NCBI RefSeq assembly: GCF_014851585.1
Contig: NZ_JACVAB010000003.1
Coordinates: 372,001 to 436,000 of the forward strand
DNA: 64,000 nt
Reading direction: 5' to 3'
From: Agrobacterium sp. AGB01
Lineage (GTDB): Bacteria > Pseudomonadota > Alphaproteobacteria > Rhizobiales > Rhizobiaceae
Under the pieces are notes generated by a model. That model was not told the origin of the DNA. It made no database searches and saw nothing but the letters and a program-made list of their open reading frames with translations. Within the stretch, counting starts at the first letter, position 1. Every line of letters starts with the position of its first letter. Position numbers and translations under genes: made by a program. Of this stretch, positions 36,156 through 44,982 are shown piece after piece.

Positions 36156-36602
36156 ATGAAAAAGAATATTCTTGCAGTTGCATCGAGCGGCGGGCACTGG
36201 CAGCAGTTGCTCCTTGTTTCTGAAGCCTTCGAAGATATGTCACCTGTGTTCGTGACAACGAAAGAAGAACTGCTGCTCCAAGCGGGTAAGCAAGGTCGCG
36301 TGGTCAATGATTGCAATCGCAATCAACCACTCCTGTTGCTGAAGTGCTTCATTGAGTGCGCGAAGATCGTGTTTACCGTTCGCCCAAAAGTTATCGTTTC
36401 GACTGGTGCTGCCCCAGGTATTATCTGCATGGCTTTTGGCAAGCTCATCGGTGCAAAAGCTATCTGGATCGATAGCTTTGCCAACGTTGAACAGCTCTCA
36501 ATGTCCGGAAAGCTCGCTCGCTATATTTCAGATACCTGGCTTACCCAATGGGAGCATTTAAGCGATAACCAGGGACCAACCTACAAAGGGGCCTTGTTAT
36601 GA
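36156..36602 (+). CDS. pssD: PssD-like (Alg14-type) subunit of a two-part glucuronosyltransferase
   Basis: A 148-residue Alg14-family protein. The N-terminal ILAVASSGGHWQQLLLV is the family signature, and a hydrophobic segment (GIICMAFGKLIGAKAIWIDSFA) allows membrane attachment. Alg14-type subunits anchor the catalytic Alg13-type partner, encoded next with a 4-nt overlap. In Rhizobium leguminosarum PssD/PssE transfer glucuronic acid to a lipid-linked glucose as an early step of exopolysaccharide assembly. I start at the ATG at 36156 with GAGG upstream; a GTG at 36144 would place the site inside the frame. Confidence 0.85.
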   Translation: MKKNILAVASSGGHWQQLLLVSEAFEDMSPVFVTTKEELLLQAGKQGRVVNDCNRNQPLLLLKCFIECAKIVFTVRPKVIVSTGAAPGIICMAFGKLIGAKAIWIDSFANVEQLSMSGKLARYISDTWLTQWEHLSDNQGPTYKGALL

Positions 36603-37081
36603 TTGTCGTGACAGTCGGCACACAACTCCCCTTCGATCGCCTCATAAAGATGATCGACGAAATTGCCCCGTCCCTAGACGAAGAAATTTTTGCGCAGGTG
36701 GGCGTCAGCACCTACCAGCCGCAGAATATGCAGTTCAGCGCGACCGTAGACCCAATCGACTTCGATAGAAAGCTGAAAGAGTGCTCGGTCATCATTGCCC
36801 ATGCGGGCATTGGTACTGTGCTAAAGGCTTATAAATACGCGAAACCGATTATTCTTGTTCCGCGTCTGTCATCAATGGGCGAACATCGTAATGATCACCA
36901 ACTCGCGACGGTGTCGCAGCTTCGCCAACGTCCGGGCATATACATTGCCGAAACGCAGGAAGAGCTTTCGGATCTGTTGAACCAATCTCTGGAAGTGGTC
37001 AAATCCACAGAAGATACTAAGGTAAGTCAGCTTCGTTTAAAAACATACGTTCGCGAAACGATCCTCAAAATGATCGCTTAA
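36599..37081 (+). CDS. pssE: PssE-like (Alg13-type) catalytic subunit of a two-part glucuronosyltransferase
   Basis: A 160-residue protein equal to the C-terminal GT28 donor-binding half of MurG-like enzymes. The start IVVTVGTQLPFDRLIKMID and the donor-site SVIIAHAGIGTVLKAYKYAKPIILVPR are the Alg13 signatures. It binds the nucleotide sugar, presumably UDP-glucuronate made by the neighbouring ugd product, and acts with the membrane-bound PssD-like partner. Stop and start of the two genes overlap by 4 nt. A terminator follows at once. Confidence 0.85.
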   Translation: MIVVTVGTQLPFDRLIKMIDEIAPSLDEEIFAQVGVSTYQPQNMQFSATVDPIDFDRKLKECSVIIAHAGIGTVLKAYKYAKPIILVPRLSSMGEHRNDHQLATVSQLRQRPGIYIAETQEELSDLLNQSLEVVKSTEDTKVSQLRLKTYVRETILKMIA

Positions 37082-37086
37082 AATGA

Positions 37087-37116
37087 AAAAAGCTCTCTAG
37101 GGAGCTTTTTCTTTTT
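37087..37116 (+). terminator. Rho-independent terminator after pssE
   Basis: AAAAAGCTC (37087-37095) pairs with GAGCTTTTT (37102-37110), loop TCTAGG, followed by CTTTTT. It starts 5 nt after the pssE stop and marks the right end of the polysaccharide operons. The A-rich left arm lets it also serve the convergent SDR gene. Confidence 0.8.
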
Positions 37117-37128
37117 AGCTTGTAGCGA

Positions 37129-38085
37129 TCAATCAAACTTACTGCTGCTGTCCTTGTTCCATCGGTCAAACGCCGAAGCAAGCATGCCTGTTTTTGATTG
37201 CTTCTTTTGCTCAAGCCACTCTGGCATAATGTCTGTAGAACGCACGAGTTTCATGACGCGATCAGGATGAATTCCTAACCCCAGCACCGAGAATGGCTTC
37301 AAAAGTGTAGCGGCAACTGACACAGCGATGCGCGGAACCAGAAATGTTTTGGCGTGCTGAAAGTATCCAGCCCTAAATGTTTCTACAATCTGCTCAAGAG
37401 TATAGCGATCTGCATAGCAGCCGTTGAACAGAACAAATCGATCCGGCTGCTTCATTGCAAAGTCCAATGTGTCAAGCAAGTCATCGACATAGAAACATGC
37501 CTTCACTGTGTCTTTACGGCCGGGATAGACAAAAAATCCTTTACCAAGAAGCTTTGCCATGCGGGTAAAATTGCCGCCCTCCCCGTGCCCAAAGACGACC
37601 GCTGGCCGACAGATAACAAGGCGCCGCTGTTCATTTTCATCAGCCCAACTTCGCTGAATTCGTTCAGCCATTAGCTTAGACCGCCCATACGCAGATTCGG
37701 GCGCTGGTTCAGACGTTTCTCTTTTCGTTTCCTCACTTGGTCCATAGACGGAAATTGAGCTCGTAAAGACGATTTCGTTGATGTCGAAACGCCGCGCAAA
37801 AGCGGTAATCTCAGCAGCGCCAAGAATATTGGTCTCGTAATACTCGTGGGTTGGGTGACCGGGCGTAGTATGAACAGCAGCCAGATTATAAATGCGCTTA
37901 ATATCGCCACCTACCTCCAAGCTAGAGAGGTCGCGAACATCTGCAGACCGGTAATCAACCCCTGCAAGTTTTTCTCTTGGTGGCTTCCGGTCAACAGATA
38001 TGACGCGATCACCCTGTTTTACGAGACGCCGAATTAAATGTGAGCCGATAAAACCTGATCCGCCAAAAACAATATGCGTTTCCAT
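37129..38085 (-). CDS. NAD-dependent sugar epimerase/dehydratase (extended SDR)
   Basis: A 318-residue extended SDR. The N-terminus HIVFGGSGFIGSHL binds NAD(P), the serine lies in FTSSISVYGPSEE and the active pair in YGRSK. Such proteins epimerise, dehydrate or reduce nucleotide sugars. I start at the ATG at 38085 (the glycine motif then begins at residue 6). The C-terminal third has a hydrophobic stretch (FLVPRIAVSVAATLLKPFSVLGLG) seen in some members. It sits at the edge of the polysaccharide locus, convergent with pssE, and may supply a modified sugar; the exact reaction is unknown. Confidence 0.82.
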   Translation of the reverse strand: METHIVFGGSGFIGSHLIRRLVKQGDRVISVDRKPPREKLAGVDYRSADVRDLSSLEVGGDIKRIYNLAAVHTTPGHPTHEYYETNILGAAEITAFARRFDINEIVFTSSISVYGPSEETKRETSEPAPESAYGRSKLMAERIQRSWADENEQRRLVICRPAVVFGHGEGGNFTRMAKLLGKGFFVYPGRKDTVKACFYVDDLLDTLDFAMKQPDRFVLFNGCYADRYTLEQIVETFRAGYFQHAKTFLVPRIAVSVAATLLKPFSVLGLGIHPDRVMKLVRSTDIMPEWLEQKKQSKTGMLASAFDRWNKDSSSKFD

Positions 38086-38250
38086 CCACAAGGTCTTTCT
38101 CAAGCAAAGCTATACCTAGCCGTGCGAACATCCATCAACACGAAGGTTCTGATCCGGCATGCGTTCTACAAATAGCTTCAGTTCATTAACTTACAGTGAG
38201 TTGGTCGGTAGCTCGGCATGGTGGAGCAATTTTCAAGCTTCCCAGGCCAA

Positions 38251-38904
38251 CTAATACGCCTTGCGGAATGTGAGATTGTATCTGACATTCCCGGTTTTTG
38301 GATGATTGCCCTCTTTCAACGTCAGGACACCGTGATAGAACAGGCGTGAGGCGCCGCCCCAGACAACGATATCACCGTGCTCCAGTAGGTATTTTTTGAC
38401 AGCATCTGTTCGTTTTAGACCGCCGAACTGGAATGTCGCCGGCAGACCGAGCGATATGGAGACGATCGGGTTTTGAAAATCCTTTTCGTCCCGATCCTGA
38501 TGAAGCGACATGCGTGCACCGGGCTCGTAACGGTTTATCAGGCAGGCGTCGGGTGAAAAACCTTCGTATCCTGCCTCCGCCGCTGCCTGTTCGGCAAGTT
38601 CGCGAAAAACATCAGGCATGTCAGGCCACGGCTGTCCCGTCTCCGGATCATTTTCCTGATATCGATAACCTCGACGATCCGTAACCCAACCTGCCCTACC
38701 GCAGTTGGTCATAGCAACCGACATAGAAAAGCCGCCAGGCGTCAGCATTTTGCGAAACGGCGCGCGGTGGGAAATCTGGCGCACCCCATCCAATAACTTG
38801 TCCTCCACGTCAAGCGCCCGTTGACGTAGCAATACGGCCCCTTCTGCCAACTCCTGCCGAGACGGTTCTGGTGATTTCATCTCCGCAAATAAATCATCCA
38901 TCAT
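38251..38904 (-). CDS. alkB: AlkB, alpha-ketoglutarate-dependent DNA repair dioxygenase
   Basis: A 217-residue Fe(II)/2-oxoglutarate dioxygenase that removes alkyl groups from 1-methyladenine and 3-methylcytosine in DNA. The iron ligands are His135 and Asp137 (LHQDRDEKD) with His191 (LFYHGV); the 2-oxoglutarate clamp is RYNLTFR (Arg208, Arg214). The length matches E. coli AlkB (216). AGGAGG stands 5-8 nt before two consecutive ATG codons. No Ada-like gene is next to it, so it is a free-standing repair gene. Confidence 0.95.
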   Translation of the reverse strand: MMDDLFAEMKSPEPSRQELAEGAVLLRQRALDVEDKLLDGVRQISHRAPFRKMLTPGGFSMSVAMTNCGRAGWVTDRRGYRYQENDPETGQPWPDMPDVFRELAEQAAAEAGYEGFSPDACLINRYEPGARMSLHQDRDEKDFQNPIVSISLGLPATFQFGGLKRTDAVKKYLLEHGDIVVWGGASRLFYHGVLTLKEGNHPKTGNVRYNLTFRKAY

Positions 38905-39054
38905 CAGAGCCTCCTGTGCTTGTTTTGCCTTGAAAGAGATACGCCATATTGTCGCACGTAACAGAGGTTATTCGCACCCATTTCATGCGCAAATCCTATT
39001 TTTTCGTCCGTTTAACAACCTGCCTGTCCATCAAGCAAATTAACACCAGAGAAA

Positions 39055-39109
39055 TTTAGAATCGTTCTGAAATAGGTTTTTTGACATCGTAAACCTGCGC
39101 AATTAAAGA
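39055..39109 (+). promoter_or_regulatory. Irr-type iron control element and promoter of the siderophore operon
   Basis: TTTAGAA-TCG-TTCTGAA (39055-39071) matches the Irr iron control element TTTAGAANNNTTCTAAA at 13 of 14 defined bases. It ends 9 bp before TTGACA (39081-39086), which has TAAAGA 17 nt downstream. Irr binds such elements in Hyphomicrobiales under iron limitation. The position upstream of the -35 box suggests activation; that is inference. Confidence 0.75.
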
Positions 39110-39187
39110 TGACAGAAGATATCATATTAATATCCAACCACGCTCAAATGTGGCTTTCTTCATTACGGGACGACAAAGGAAATGTCA

Positions 39188-40117
39188 GTGAACTTCAAGC
39201 CCCTTCACCCTGCCCGCCTGTTTGCTGTCGCCGCTTTCGGGTTCGGCGCCCTCACAGCAAACGCTCAAGACATCAGCATCAAGCATGGTCAGGGAGAGAC
39301 TGTCCTCAAGGGCGTTCCCCAGAAGGTTTTGGTTCTCGACATCCCGTCACTGGACACCATGGATGCTTTGGGCGTTGAGCCCGCGGGTGTCCTGGCCTCC
39401 AACCTGCCAGCATATCTTTCCAAATATTCCGATGCCAAATATTTGAAGGTTGGAACGCTTTTTGAGCCGGATTATGAAGCAATCAATGCGGCAGAAGCAG
39501 ATCTTGCCATCGTTGGTGGCCGCTCTCGCGCCAAATATCCAGAAGTCTCTGCAATCGTCCCAGCACTTGATATGTCTGTCGATGCCCAAAACTACATTGC
39601 TAGCACCAAAACCAATATCCTGACCCTAGGTAAAGTGTTTGGTAAGGATGCTGAAGCTGCAAAACTTGATGCGACAATCGACGAAAAAATTGCCGCCCTC
39701 AAGGCTGTGGCTGCTGACGCCGGCACAGCAATGATCCTTGTGACGAATGCGGGCAAAGTTGGCGCTTATGGCCCTAACTCACGGGTCGGCTGGCTGCACA
39801 AAGAAGTTGGCTTCAAGACGGTTGCAGAAGACATTGACGACCGTTTCCACGGTGGTGACATCGTATCGTTCGAGTATCTCCTTGAAGCAAATCCTGATTG
39901 GCTGTTCGTCGTAGACCGCGACGCTGGTGTGGGCAACAGTGGCGGTGATGCATCCCAAAAGGTTCTCGACAACGAACTGGTTCACCAAACCACAGCATGG
40001 AAAAAAGGCCAGATCGTCTATCTGGACCCACAGGCCGCCTACATTGTCAGCAGCGGCTATACAGCCCTAACAATGCTGATCGATCAGGTTTACAAGGCAG
40101 TGTCCGAAAAAAAGTAA
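39188..40117 (+). CDS. Siderophore-binding periplasmic protein of iron ABC transporter (FatB/CeuE-like)
   Basis: A 309-residue binding protein. I prefer the GTG at 39188, 7 nt after AAAGGA; an ATG at 39182 is too close to that site. The signal peptide (NFKPLHPARLFAVAAFGFGALTANA) ends before QDISIKHG. The mature part has the helical-backbone fold of TroA/FatB proteins (VLVLDIPSLDTMDALGVEPAGV, ending VDRDAGVGNSGG..VLDNELVHQTTAWKKGQIVYLDP). FatB/CeuE/YclQ relatives bind ferric catecholate-type siderophores. It is the first gene of an iron operon behind an Irr box. The exact siderophore is unknown. Confidence 0.9.
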   Translation: MNFKPLHPARLFAVAAFGFGALTANAQDISIKHGQGETVLKGVPQKVLVLDIPSLDTMDALGVEPAGVLASNLPAYLSKYSDAKYLKVGTLFEPDYEAINAAEADLAIVGGRSRAKYPEVSAIVPALDMSVDAQNYIASTKTNILTLGKVFGKDAEAAKLDATIDEKIAALKAVAADAGTAMILVTNAGKVGAYGPNSRVGWLHKEVGFKTVAEDIDDRFHGGDIVSFEYLLEANPDWLFVVDRDAGVGNSGGDASQKVLDNELVHQTTAWKKGQIVYLDPQAAYIVSSGYTALTMLIDQVYKAVSEKK

Positions 40118-40136
40118 TTCCAGGCAATTCATTTCC

Positions 40137-40164
40137 GCTCCCGATGACCAATGCCATCGGGAGC
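40137..40164 (+). other. Intercistronic hairpin between siderophore-binding protein and permease
   Basis: GCTCCCGATG (40137-40146) pairs perfectly with CATCGGGAGC (40155-40164) around an 8-nt loop. No T tract follows, so it is more likely a 3'-end stabiliser of the binding-protein mRNA than a full terminator. The permease gene begins 23 nt later. Confidence 0.6.
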
Positions 40165-40187
40165 ATTCGCGCATTTAGGACACTACG

Positions 40188-41150
40188 TTGAAATATCTGG
40201 CTCTAGCCCTGCTCGCAGCCCTAATGTTGGCCGTCACCAGCCTTTTCATCGGGGTCAGCAATGTGTCACTTTCGACATTGATGTCGTCGGATACGGAAGC
40301 GCGCGCCGTCCAAGTACTGGTCGTCAGCCGCATCCCCCGTACGCTCGCCCTTATACTTGCCGGCAGCTCCATGGCAATTGCCGGGCTTATAATGCAAATG
40401 CTGGTTCGCAATCGCTTCGTTGAGCCATCGACAGCGGGGACAATCGAATCCGCCAGCCTCGGCCTTCTGACTGTTACTCTTTTTGCACCGCAAACTCCCA
40501 TTTTTGGTAAGATGCTGGTGGCGGCGGCATTTGCAATGGCAGGAACCGCGCTCTTCTTGCGGATCCTGCGGGAAATTCCCCTGCGTGACGTGCTGCTTGT
40601 CCCGCTCATTGGCATTATGCTTGGGGGCATCATCAGCGCGATAACAGCATTTTTTGCTTACCGCTACGAACTCACCCAATCCCTTTTGGCATGGACAACA
40701 GGTGACTTTTCCGGCGTTTTGCGTGGACGTTATGAATTGCTGTGGATTGGCTTTTGTTTTGCTATCGCTGCCTATCTAGCAGCAGACAGATTTACCGTGG
40801 CCGGCATGGGCCGTGACTTCACAACCAATCTTGGCCTCAATTACCGCCGCGTGGTGACATTCGGTCTGGTCATTGTGTCCCTGGTTTCAGCCGTCGTCGT
40901 GGTCACAGTGGGCATGATCCCATTTCTTGGGCTCATTGTGCCCAACATCGTCAGCCTGATGATTGGAGATAACATGCGCCGTTCCGTGCCATGGGTTGCG
41001 ACCCTTGGCGCAATCTTTGTGCTGTCTTGCGATATTGTCGGCAGGACAATCCGTGCACCGTACGAAATTCCGATTGGCACTGTGGTCGGGGTCGTTGGTA
41101 GCGCTTTATTCCTTTATCTTCTGCTCCGGAAGCGTGACCATGCCCACTGA
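40188..41150 (+). CDS. FecCD-family siderophore permease (first subunit, FatD/CeuB-like)
   Basis: A 320-residue inner-membrane permease with about ten membrane segments, starting at TTG 40188 (AGGA 7 nt upstream). FecCD markers include SRIPRTLALILAGSSMAIAGLIMQMLVRNRFVEPSTAGTIESASLG near the N-terminus and GMIPFLGLIVPNIVSLMIGDNMRR near residue 245. It forms a heterodimeric channel with the next gene's product for ferric-siderophore import. Its end overlaps the next start by 11 nt. Confidence 0.92.
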   Translation: MKYLALALLAALMLAVTSLFIGVSNVSLSTLMSSDTEARAVQVLVVSRIPRTLALILAGSSMAIAGLIMQMLVRNRFVEPSTAGTIESASLGLLTVTLFAPQTPIFGKMLVAAAFAMAGTALFLRILREIPLRDVLLVPLIGIMLGGIISAITAFFAYRYELTQSLLAWTTGDFSGVLRGRYELLWIGFCFAIAAYLAADRFTVAGMGRDFTTNLGLNYRRVVTFGLVIVSLVSAVVVVTVGMIPFLGLIVPNIVSLMIGDNMRRSVPWVATLGAIFVLSCDIVGRTIRAPYEIPIGTVVGVVGSALFLYLLLRKRDHAH

Positions 41151-42108
41151 TCTGCAGCAGAAACGCCCCATCATTATCCTGGTGGTCCTCTCCGCCCTGG
41201 CAATTGTCGCCATCATCGCCTTCATGACACTTGGTGCCAAGGGAAGCTGGGCATTCGTTCTCAAATTCCGCGGCATAAAATTGGCGGCACTTTTGCTGGT
41301 TGCCTATGCGATTGCGGTCTCGACAGTCATGTTCCAAACGGTGACCAACAATCGCATTCTGACACCAGCAGTCATGGGGTTCGATGCACTATTTGTGCTG
41401 GTGCACACATTCATGGTCTTTGCCTTCGGTTCTTCCGAAGTGCTTTTGATCGATCCTCGTTTGCGATTTATCGGTGAAACACTGCTGCTGGTGGTTTTTG
41501 CCGGCATTCTTTTCCGCTGGTTGTTCTCTGGCGGCGAACGCAGCCTGCACCTGTTGGTGCTGGTCGGAATAATCTTCGGCGTGCTGTTTCGCAGCCTGTC
41601 CAGTTTCATGCAACGAGTGCTGGACCCAAATGAATTCATGGTGTTGCAGGACACGTTGTTCGCCAGCTTCAATAGCATTGATACAACGTTGTTGGCTATT
41701 TCCGCTGCTATTGTTGCATTGGCCAGCCTCGCTGGTCTGCGACTGTTTCACACCTTTGACGTCCTGTCGTTAGGAAGGCCTGCAGCGATAAGTCTGGGCG
41801 TCGCGCATAAACGTGTTGTCACCGCTCTTCTTGTGCTCATTTCCATTATGGTTGCAGTGTCCACCGCCCTTGTCGGCCCGGTGATGTTTTTTGGGCTGCT
41901 TATTGCAGCCCTTGCACATTACTTCACCGACTCGGGCAAACATCGCCATGTGCTGCCAGCTGCGATCTTGATTGGCATCATCTGCCTTGTCGGTGGACAG
42001 GTGATCCTGGAACGGGTCTTCGCGTTCGACACCGCACTTTCAATCGTCATCGAGTTTCTCGGTGGCATCGTCTTTATTGTTCTCATTCTCAAACGGGGTG
42101 CTCGATGA
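41140..42108 (+). CDS. FecCD-family siderophore permease (second subunit, FatC/CeuC-like)
   Basis: A 322-residue permease with about nine to ten membrane segments. I start it at the ATG at 41140, which overlaps the previous gene by 11 nt and follows GGAAG; a longer open frame reaching back into that gene is an artefact. Markers are TVMFQTVTNNRILTPAVMGFDALFVLVHT and TALVGPVMFFGLLIAALAHYFTDSGKHRHVLPAA. It is the partner of the preceding permease; its stop overlaps the ATPase start by 4 nt. Confidence 0.92.
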   Translation: MPTDLQQKRPIIILVVLSALAIVAIIAFMTLGAKGSWAFVLKFRGIKLAALLLVAYAIAVSTVMFQTVTNNRILTPAVMGFDALFVLVHTFMVFAFGSSEVLLIDPRLRFIGETLLLVVFAGILFRWLFSGGERSLHLLVLVGIIFGVLFRSLSSFMQRVLDPNEFMVLQDTLFASFNSIDTTLLAISAAIVALASLAGLRLFHTFDVLSLGRPAAISLGVAHKRVVTALLVLISIMVAVSTALVGPVMFFGLLIAALAHYFTDSGKHRHVLPAAILIGIICLVGGQVILERVFAFDTALSIVIEFLGGIVFIVLILKRGAR

Positions 42109-42863
42109 TCGTCACCAACGGCATCAGCAAGGCATACGGCAACTCTTTGGTTGTCGATGATGTTTCCATCACAATTCCGGTCGGAGGTTTGACCTCGATT
42201 ATCGGTCCCAACGGTGCGGGAAAATCGACACTACTTTCCATTATCGCGCGCCTGATGGCTATGGATAAGGGAACGGTTACCGTTGACGGCATGGACGTGA
42301 CGACAACGCAAAGCGACCAGCTTGCCCGTCGTCTTTCCATATTACGACAGGACAATCATATTTCATCACGCCTTACCGTGCTCGATCTGGTGAAATTCGG
42401 CAGATATCCCTATTCCAAGGGACGTCCGACTGTCGAAGACAAGGTGCATGTCGATCAGGCAATGCAATATCTCAACCTTGAACCTCTTGCAGACCGCTTT
42501 CTCGATGAGCTATCTGGCGGTCAACGTCAACGCGCATTTGTCGCAATGGTTCTGTGCCAGTACACCGATTATGTGCTGCTGGACGAGCCCTTGAACAACC
42601 TTGATATGAAACATGCCAGCGCTATGATGAAAATATTGCGCAAGGCCGCCGACGACTTGAAAAAGACCGTGGTGCTGGTGCTGCACGATATCAACTTCGC
42701 CTCCTGGTACTCCGACCATATCATTGCGATGCGCGACGGAAAGGTGTGGGGCACTGGAACGGTAAATGACATTATCAACACCGATGCGCTAAGAGAGATT
42801 TACGATATGCAAATCGCCATTCATGAGATCAACGGGCGACGCATCGGATTGTTTTATGAATGA
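42105..42863 (+). CDS. Iron-siderophore ABC transporter ATPase (FatE/CeuD/YclP-like)
   Basis: A 252-residue ATPase: Walker A GPNGAGKSTLL (residues 36-46), signature [14 protein letters not shown], Walker B YVLLDEPLNNLD and the switch LHDINFAS. It powers the two FecCD permeases. The start overlaps the upstream stop (ATGA, 42105-42108). It completes a binding protein-permease-permease-ATPase operon; the outer-membrane receptor is not in the window. Confidence 0.94.
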   Translation: MIVTNGISKAYGNSLVVDDVSITIPVGGLTSIIGPNGAGKSTLLSIIARLMAMDKGTVTVDGMDVTTTQSDQLARRLSILRQDNHISSRLTVLDLVKFGRYPYSKGRPTVEDKVHVDQAMQYLNLEPLADRFLDELSGGQRQRAFVAMVLCQYTDYVLLDEPLNNLDMKHASAMMKILRKAADDLKKTVVLVLHDINFASWYSDHIIAMRDGKVWGTGTVNDIINTDALREIYDMQIAIHEINGRRIGLFYE

Positions 42864-43008
42864 TCGTCCGTCGCGATAGATCATGTATTTTTTAATAATT
42901 TCATGGTTTTCAAACCGCGCCTTCAGACAGGACGGAACCTAGTCGGATCCATAAAAGTTTTGAACGAGGCCAGTTCTGACTGCCAGTAAAGAGAGAAGGA
43001 AGACAGAC

Positions 43009-43497
43009 GTGAAAACCCATAAGACCAAAAATGACTTGCCATCGAATGCCAAGACAACAGTAAGCGCATTGTTGAATGAGGCACTTGCTTCGATCATTGA
43101 TCTGGCACTGGCAACCAAGCAGGCACACTGGAACCTTAAGGGCCCACAGTTCATAGCCGTTCACGAGATGCTGGACGGTTTCCGTACTCAGCTTGATGAC
43201 CACGGCGACACGATTGCTGAAAGAGTTGTGCAATTGGGCGGCACAGCACTTGGCAGCCTGCAGGCTGTTTCCTCAGCAACAAAACTTGCTGCGTACCCCA
43301 CGCACATTTACCCCGTGCACGACCATCTTCAAGCGCTGATTGAACGTTATGGCGATGTTGCCAACATGGTTCGTAAAGCCATTGATGAAGCTGATGAAGC
43401 CGGTGATGCAAACACCGCCGATATTTTCACGGCCGCGTCGCGCGATCTGGACAAGGCCTTGTGGTTCTTGGAAGCTCATGTTCAGGAAAAGAACTGA
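43009..43497 (+). CDS. dps: Dps-type ferritin, DNA protection during starvation
   Basis: A 162-residue Dps protein forming a 12-subunit iron-storage shell that oxidises Fe(II) with peroxide and may bind DNA through its lysine-rich tail (MKTHKTKND). The ferroxidase ligands are spaced exactly as in characterised Dps proteins: His40, His52, Asp56, Asp67 and Glu71 (KQAHWN ... VHEMLD ... [10 protein letters not shown]). The start is GTG at 43009 with AGAAGGA upstream. It is a single-gene unit closed by a strong terminator. No Irr-type box was seen in front of it. Confidence 0.95.
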   Translation: MKTHKTKNDLPSNAKTTVSALLNEALASIIDLALATKQAHWNLKGPQFIAVHEMLDGFRTQLDDHGDTIAERVVQLGGTALGSLQAVSSATKLAAYPTHIYPVHDHLQALIERYGDVANMVRKAIDEADEAGDANTADIFTAASRDLDKALWFLEAHVQEKN

Positions 43498-43514
43498 CAC
43501 ACGTTCCCATAATC

Positions 43515-43545
43515 AAAAAAGCCCCGGCAAAACCGGGGCTTTTTT
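43515..43545. terminator. Bidirectional terminator between dps and manC
   Basis: GCCCCGG (43521-43527) pairs with CCGGGGC (43533-43539), loop CAAAA, flanked by A6 and T6 runs, so it works for both convergent genes. Confidence 0.93.
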
Positions 43546-43551
43546 CGTCAC

Positions 43552-44982
43552 TCAATCTCGTTTGTAGTCGTCTTCGACACGAATAATATCATCCTCGCCG
43601 AGATAGCCACCAGTACGTACCTCGATAATCTCGAGCGCAATGCGGCCCTCATTGGCGATGCGGTGTAGCGCACCAATTGGGATGTAGATAGATTGGTTTT
43701 CGGTTAGTAGCAGGGTTTCCGAGCTGATCGTCACACTGGCCGTGCCCTTAACAACGATGAGATGCTCAGAGCGATGCATGTGCTTTTGCAAGGAAGTCCG
43801 AGTGCCGGGATCAAGCATGGTTCGACGCACACCAAACCGTTCGCCGTCATCCATGCTCTCCACATATCCCCACGGACGGTAGGCACGGGTGTGAACTTCC
43901 GTTTCAACATTCCGGCCTTCGGCCTTCAGCTGCTCAACGAGGCCTTTCACAGCCTGTGTCTTGTTTTTCGGCACAACCAGAACCGCATCCTTGGTTGAGA
44001 CGACAACAAGATCCTTTGCACCGACAACTGTCGTCATCAGACCGTGCGAATGCACAAGGCATCCTTCGGAATCGACAATGAGACCATTGCCTTCAATTGC
44101 GTTGTCACCTTGCTGCTTGTCGGCAACCTCCCAGATTGCGTCCCAACTGCCAATATCGGACCAACGGAAATGACCGCGCACCACCGCCATGCGTTTGGTT
44201 TTTTCAATCACCGCGTAATCAATTGAGTTTTTAGGAGATGCCTCAAAGCTTTCCTGATCCAGACGGACAAAACCAAGGTCCTGTTTTGAAAGGTCGACGG
44301 CCTTTTCAACAGCGTCCAGAATCTCAGGGGAGAATGCGCGTAATTCCGCAATCATCACGTCGGAGCGGAAGAGGAAGTTACCTGAATTCCACAGATATCC
44401 CTTTTGCAGATAACTGACCGCCGTCTCAGCATTCGGCTTCTCGACAAAGGCTTCGACGATGCGCAGATCTTCGTTATCGGAAAACAACTCACCGGGATTG
44501 ATGTAACCGTAGGCGGTACGAGGTTCAGTCGGAACCAGACCGAAGACAACAATGTTGCCTTGTTTTGCGGCTTCACATCCCAGTTTCACCGCATCAGAAA
44601 ACAGCCCATCGTCCAGCACAACGTGGTCGGCGGCCAACGCCAAAACCAACGAACCTGCTGAGCGCCGTTCGGCCATGACGGCTGCAACCGCCATCGCCGC
44701 CGCACTATCGCGTCGTGCAGGCTCCAAAACCACTGTGGTCGGCACCTCAACATCTTCTGCCTGACGCTTGGCGAAAAACCGAAAGTCCTCGTTGGTGATG
44801 ACAAGCGGCGACGCATAAAGCTCGGGATTTGAGACGCGTTTCAAAGTCTGCTGATAAGTGGAAAGATTACCAACCAATGGCTGAAACTGTTTAGGCAATT
44901 GATCACGTGAGACTGGCCATAACCTTGACCCCGAACCTCCTGCGAGAAGCACCGGGGTAATTTTATCCGTCATATCACTCAT
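43552..44982 (-). CDS. manC: Mannose-1-phosphate guanylyltransferase/mannose-6-phosphate isomerase
   Basis: A 476-residue two-domain enzyme. The nucleotidyltransferase part begins TPVLLAGGSGSRLWPVSRDQLPKQFQPL and contains FVEKP; it makes GDP-mannose from mannose-1-phosphate and GTP. The C-terminal cupin (about residues 350-470: RPWGYVESMDDGERFGVRRTMLDPGTRTSLQKHMHRSEHLIVVKGTA) is the type II phosphomannose isomerase domain. GDP-mannose feeds polysaccharides and lipopolysaccharide. It is divergent from the AGE-family isomerase gene across about 200 bp that must hold both promoters. Confidence 0.94.
   Translation of the reverse strand: MSDMTDKITPVLLAGGSGSRLWPVSRDQLPKQFQPLVGNLSTYQQTLKRVSNPELYASPLVITNEDFRFFAKRQAEDVEVPTTVVLEPARRDSAAAMAVAAVMAERRSAGSLVLALAADHVVLDDGLFSDAVKLGCEAAKQGNIVVFGLVPTEPRTAYGYINPGELFSDNEDLRIVEAFVEKPNAETAVSYLQKGYLWNSGNFLFRSDVMIAELRAFSPEILDAVEKAVDLSKQDLGFVRLDQESFEASPKNSIDYAVIEKTKRMAVVRGHFRWSDIGSWDAIWEVADKQQGDNAIEGNGLIVDSEGCLVHSHGLMTTVVGAKDLVVVSTKDAVLVVPKNKTQAVKGLVEQLKAEGRNVETEVHTRAYRPWGYVESMDDGERFGVRRTMLDPGTRTSLQKHMHRSEHLIVVKGTASVTISSETLLLTENQSIYIPIGALHRIANEGRIALEIIEVRTGGYLGEDDIIRVEDDYKRD

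Noticed and set aside
38251..38904. AlkB as part of the neighbouring polysaccharide or iron operons
   Set aside because: It has its own ribosome site, is separated by about 160 bp from the SDR gene and 280 bp from the divergent iron operon, and its role in DNA repair has no link to either.
40963..41139. N-terminal extension of the second FecCD permease into the first permease gene
   Set aside because: The extension has no membrane or family pattern; the ATG at 41140 with GGAAG upstream and an 11-nt overlap fits the family length.
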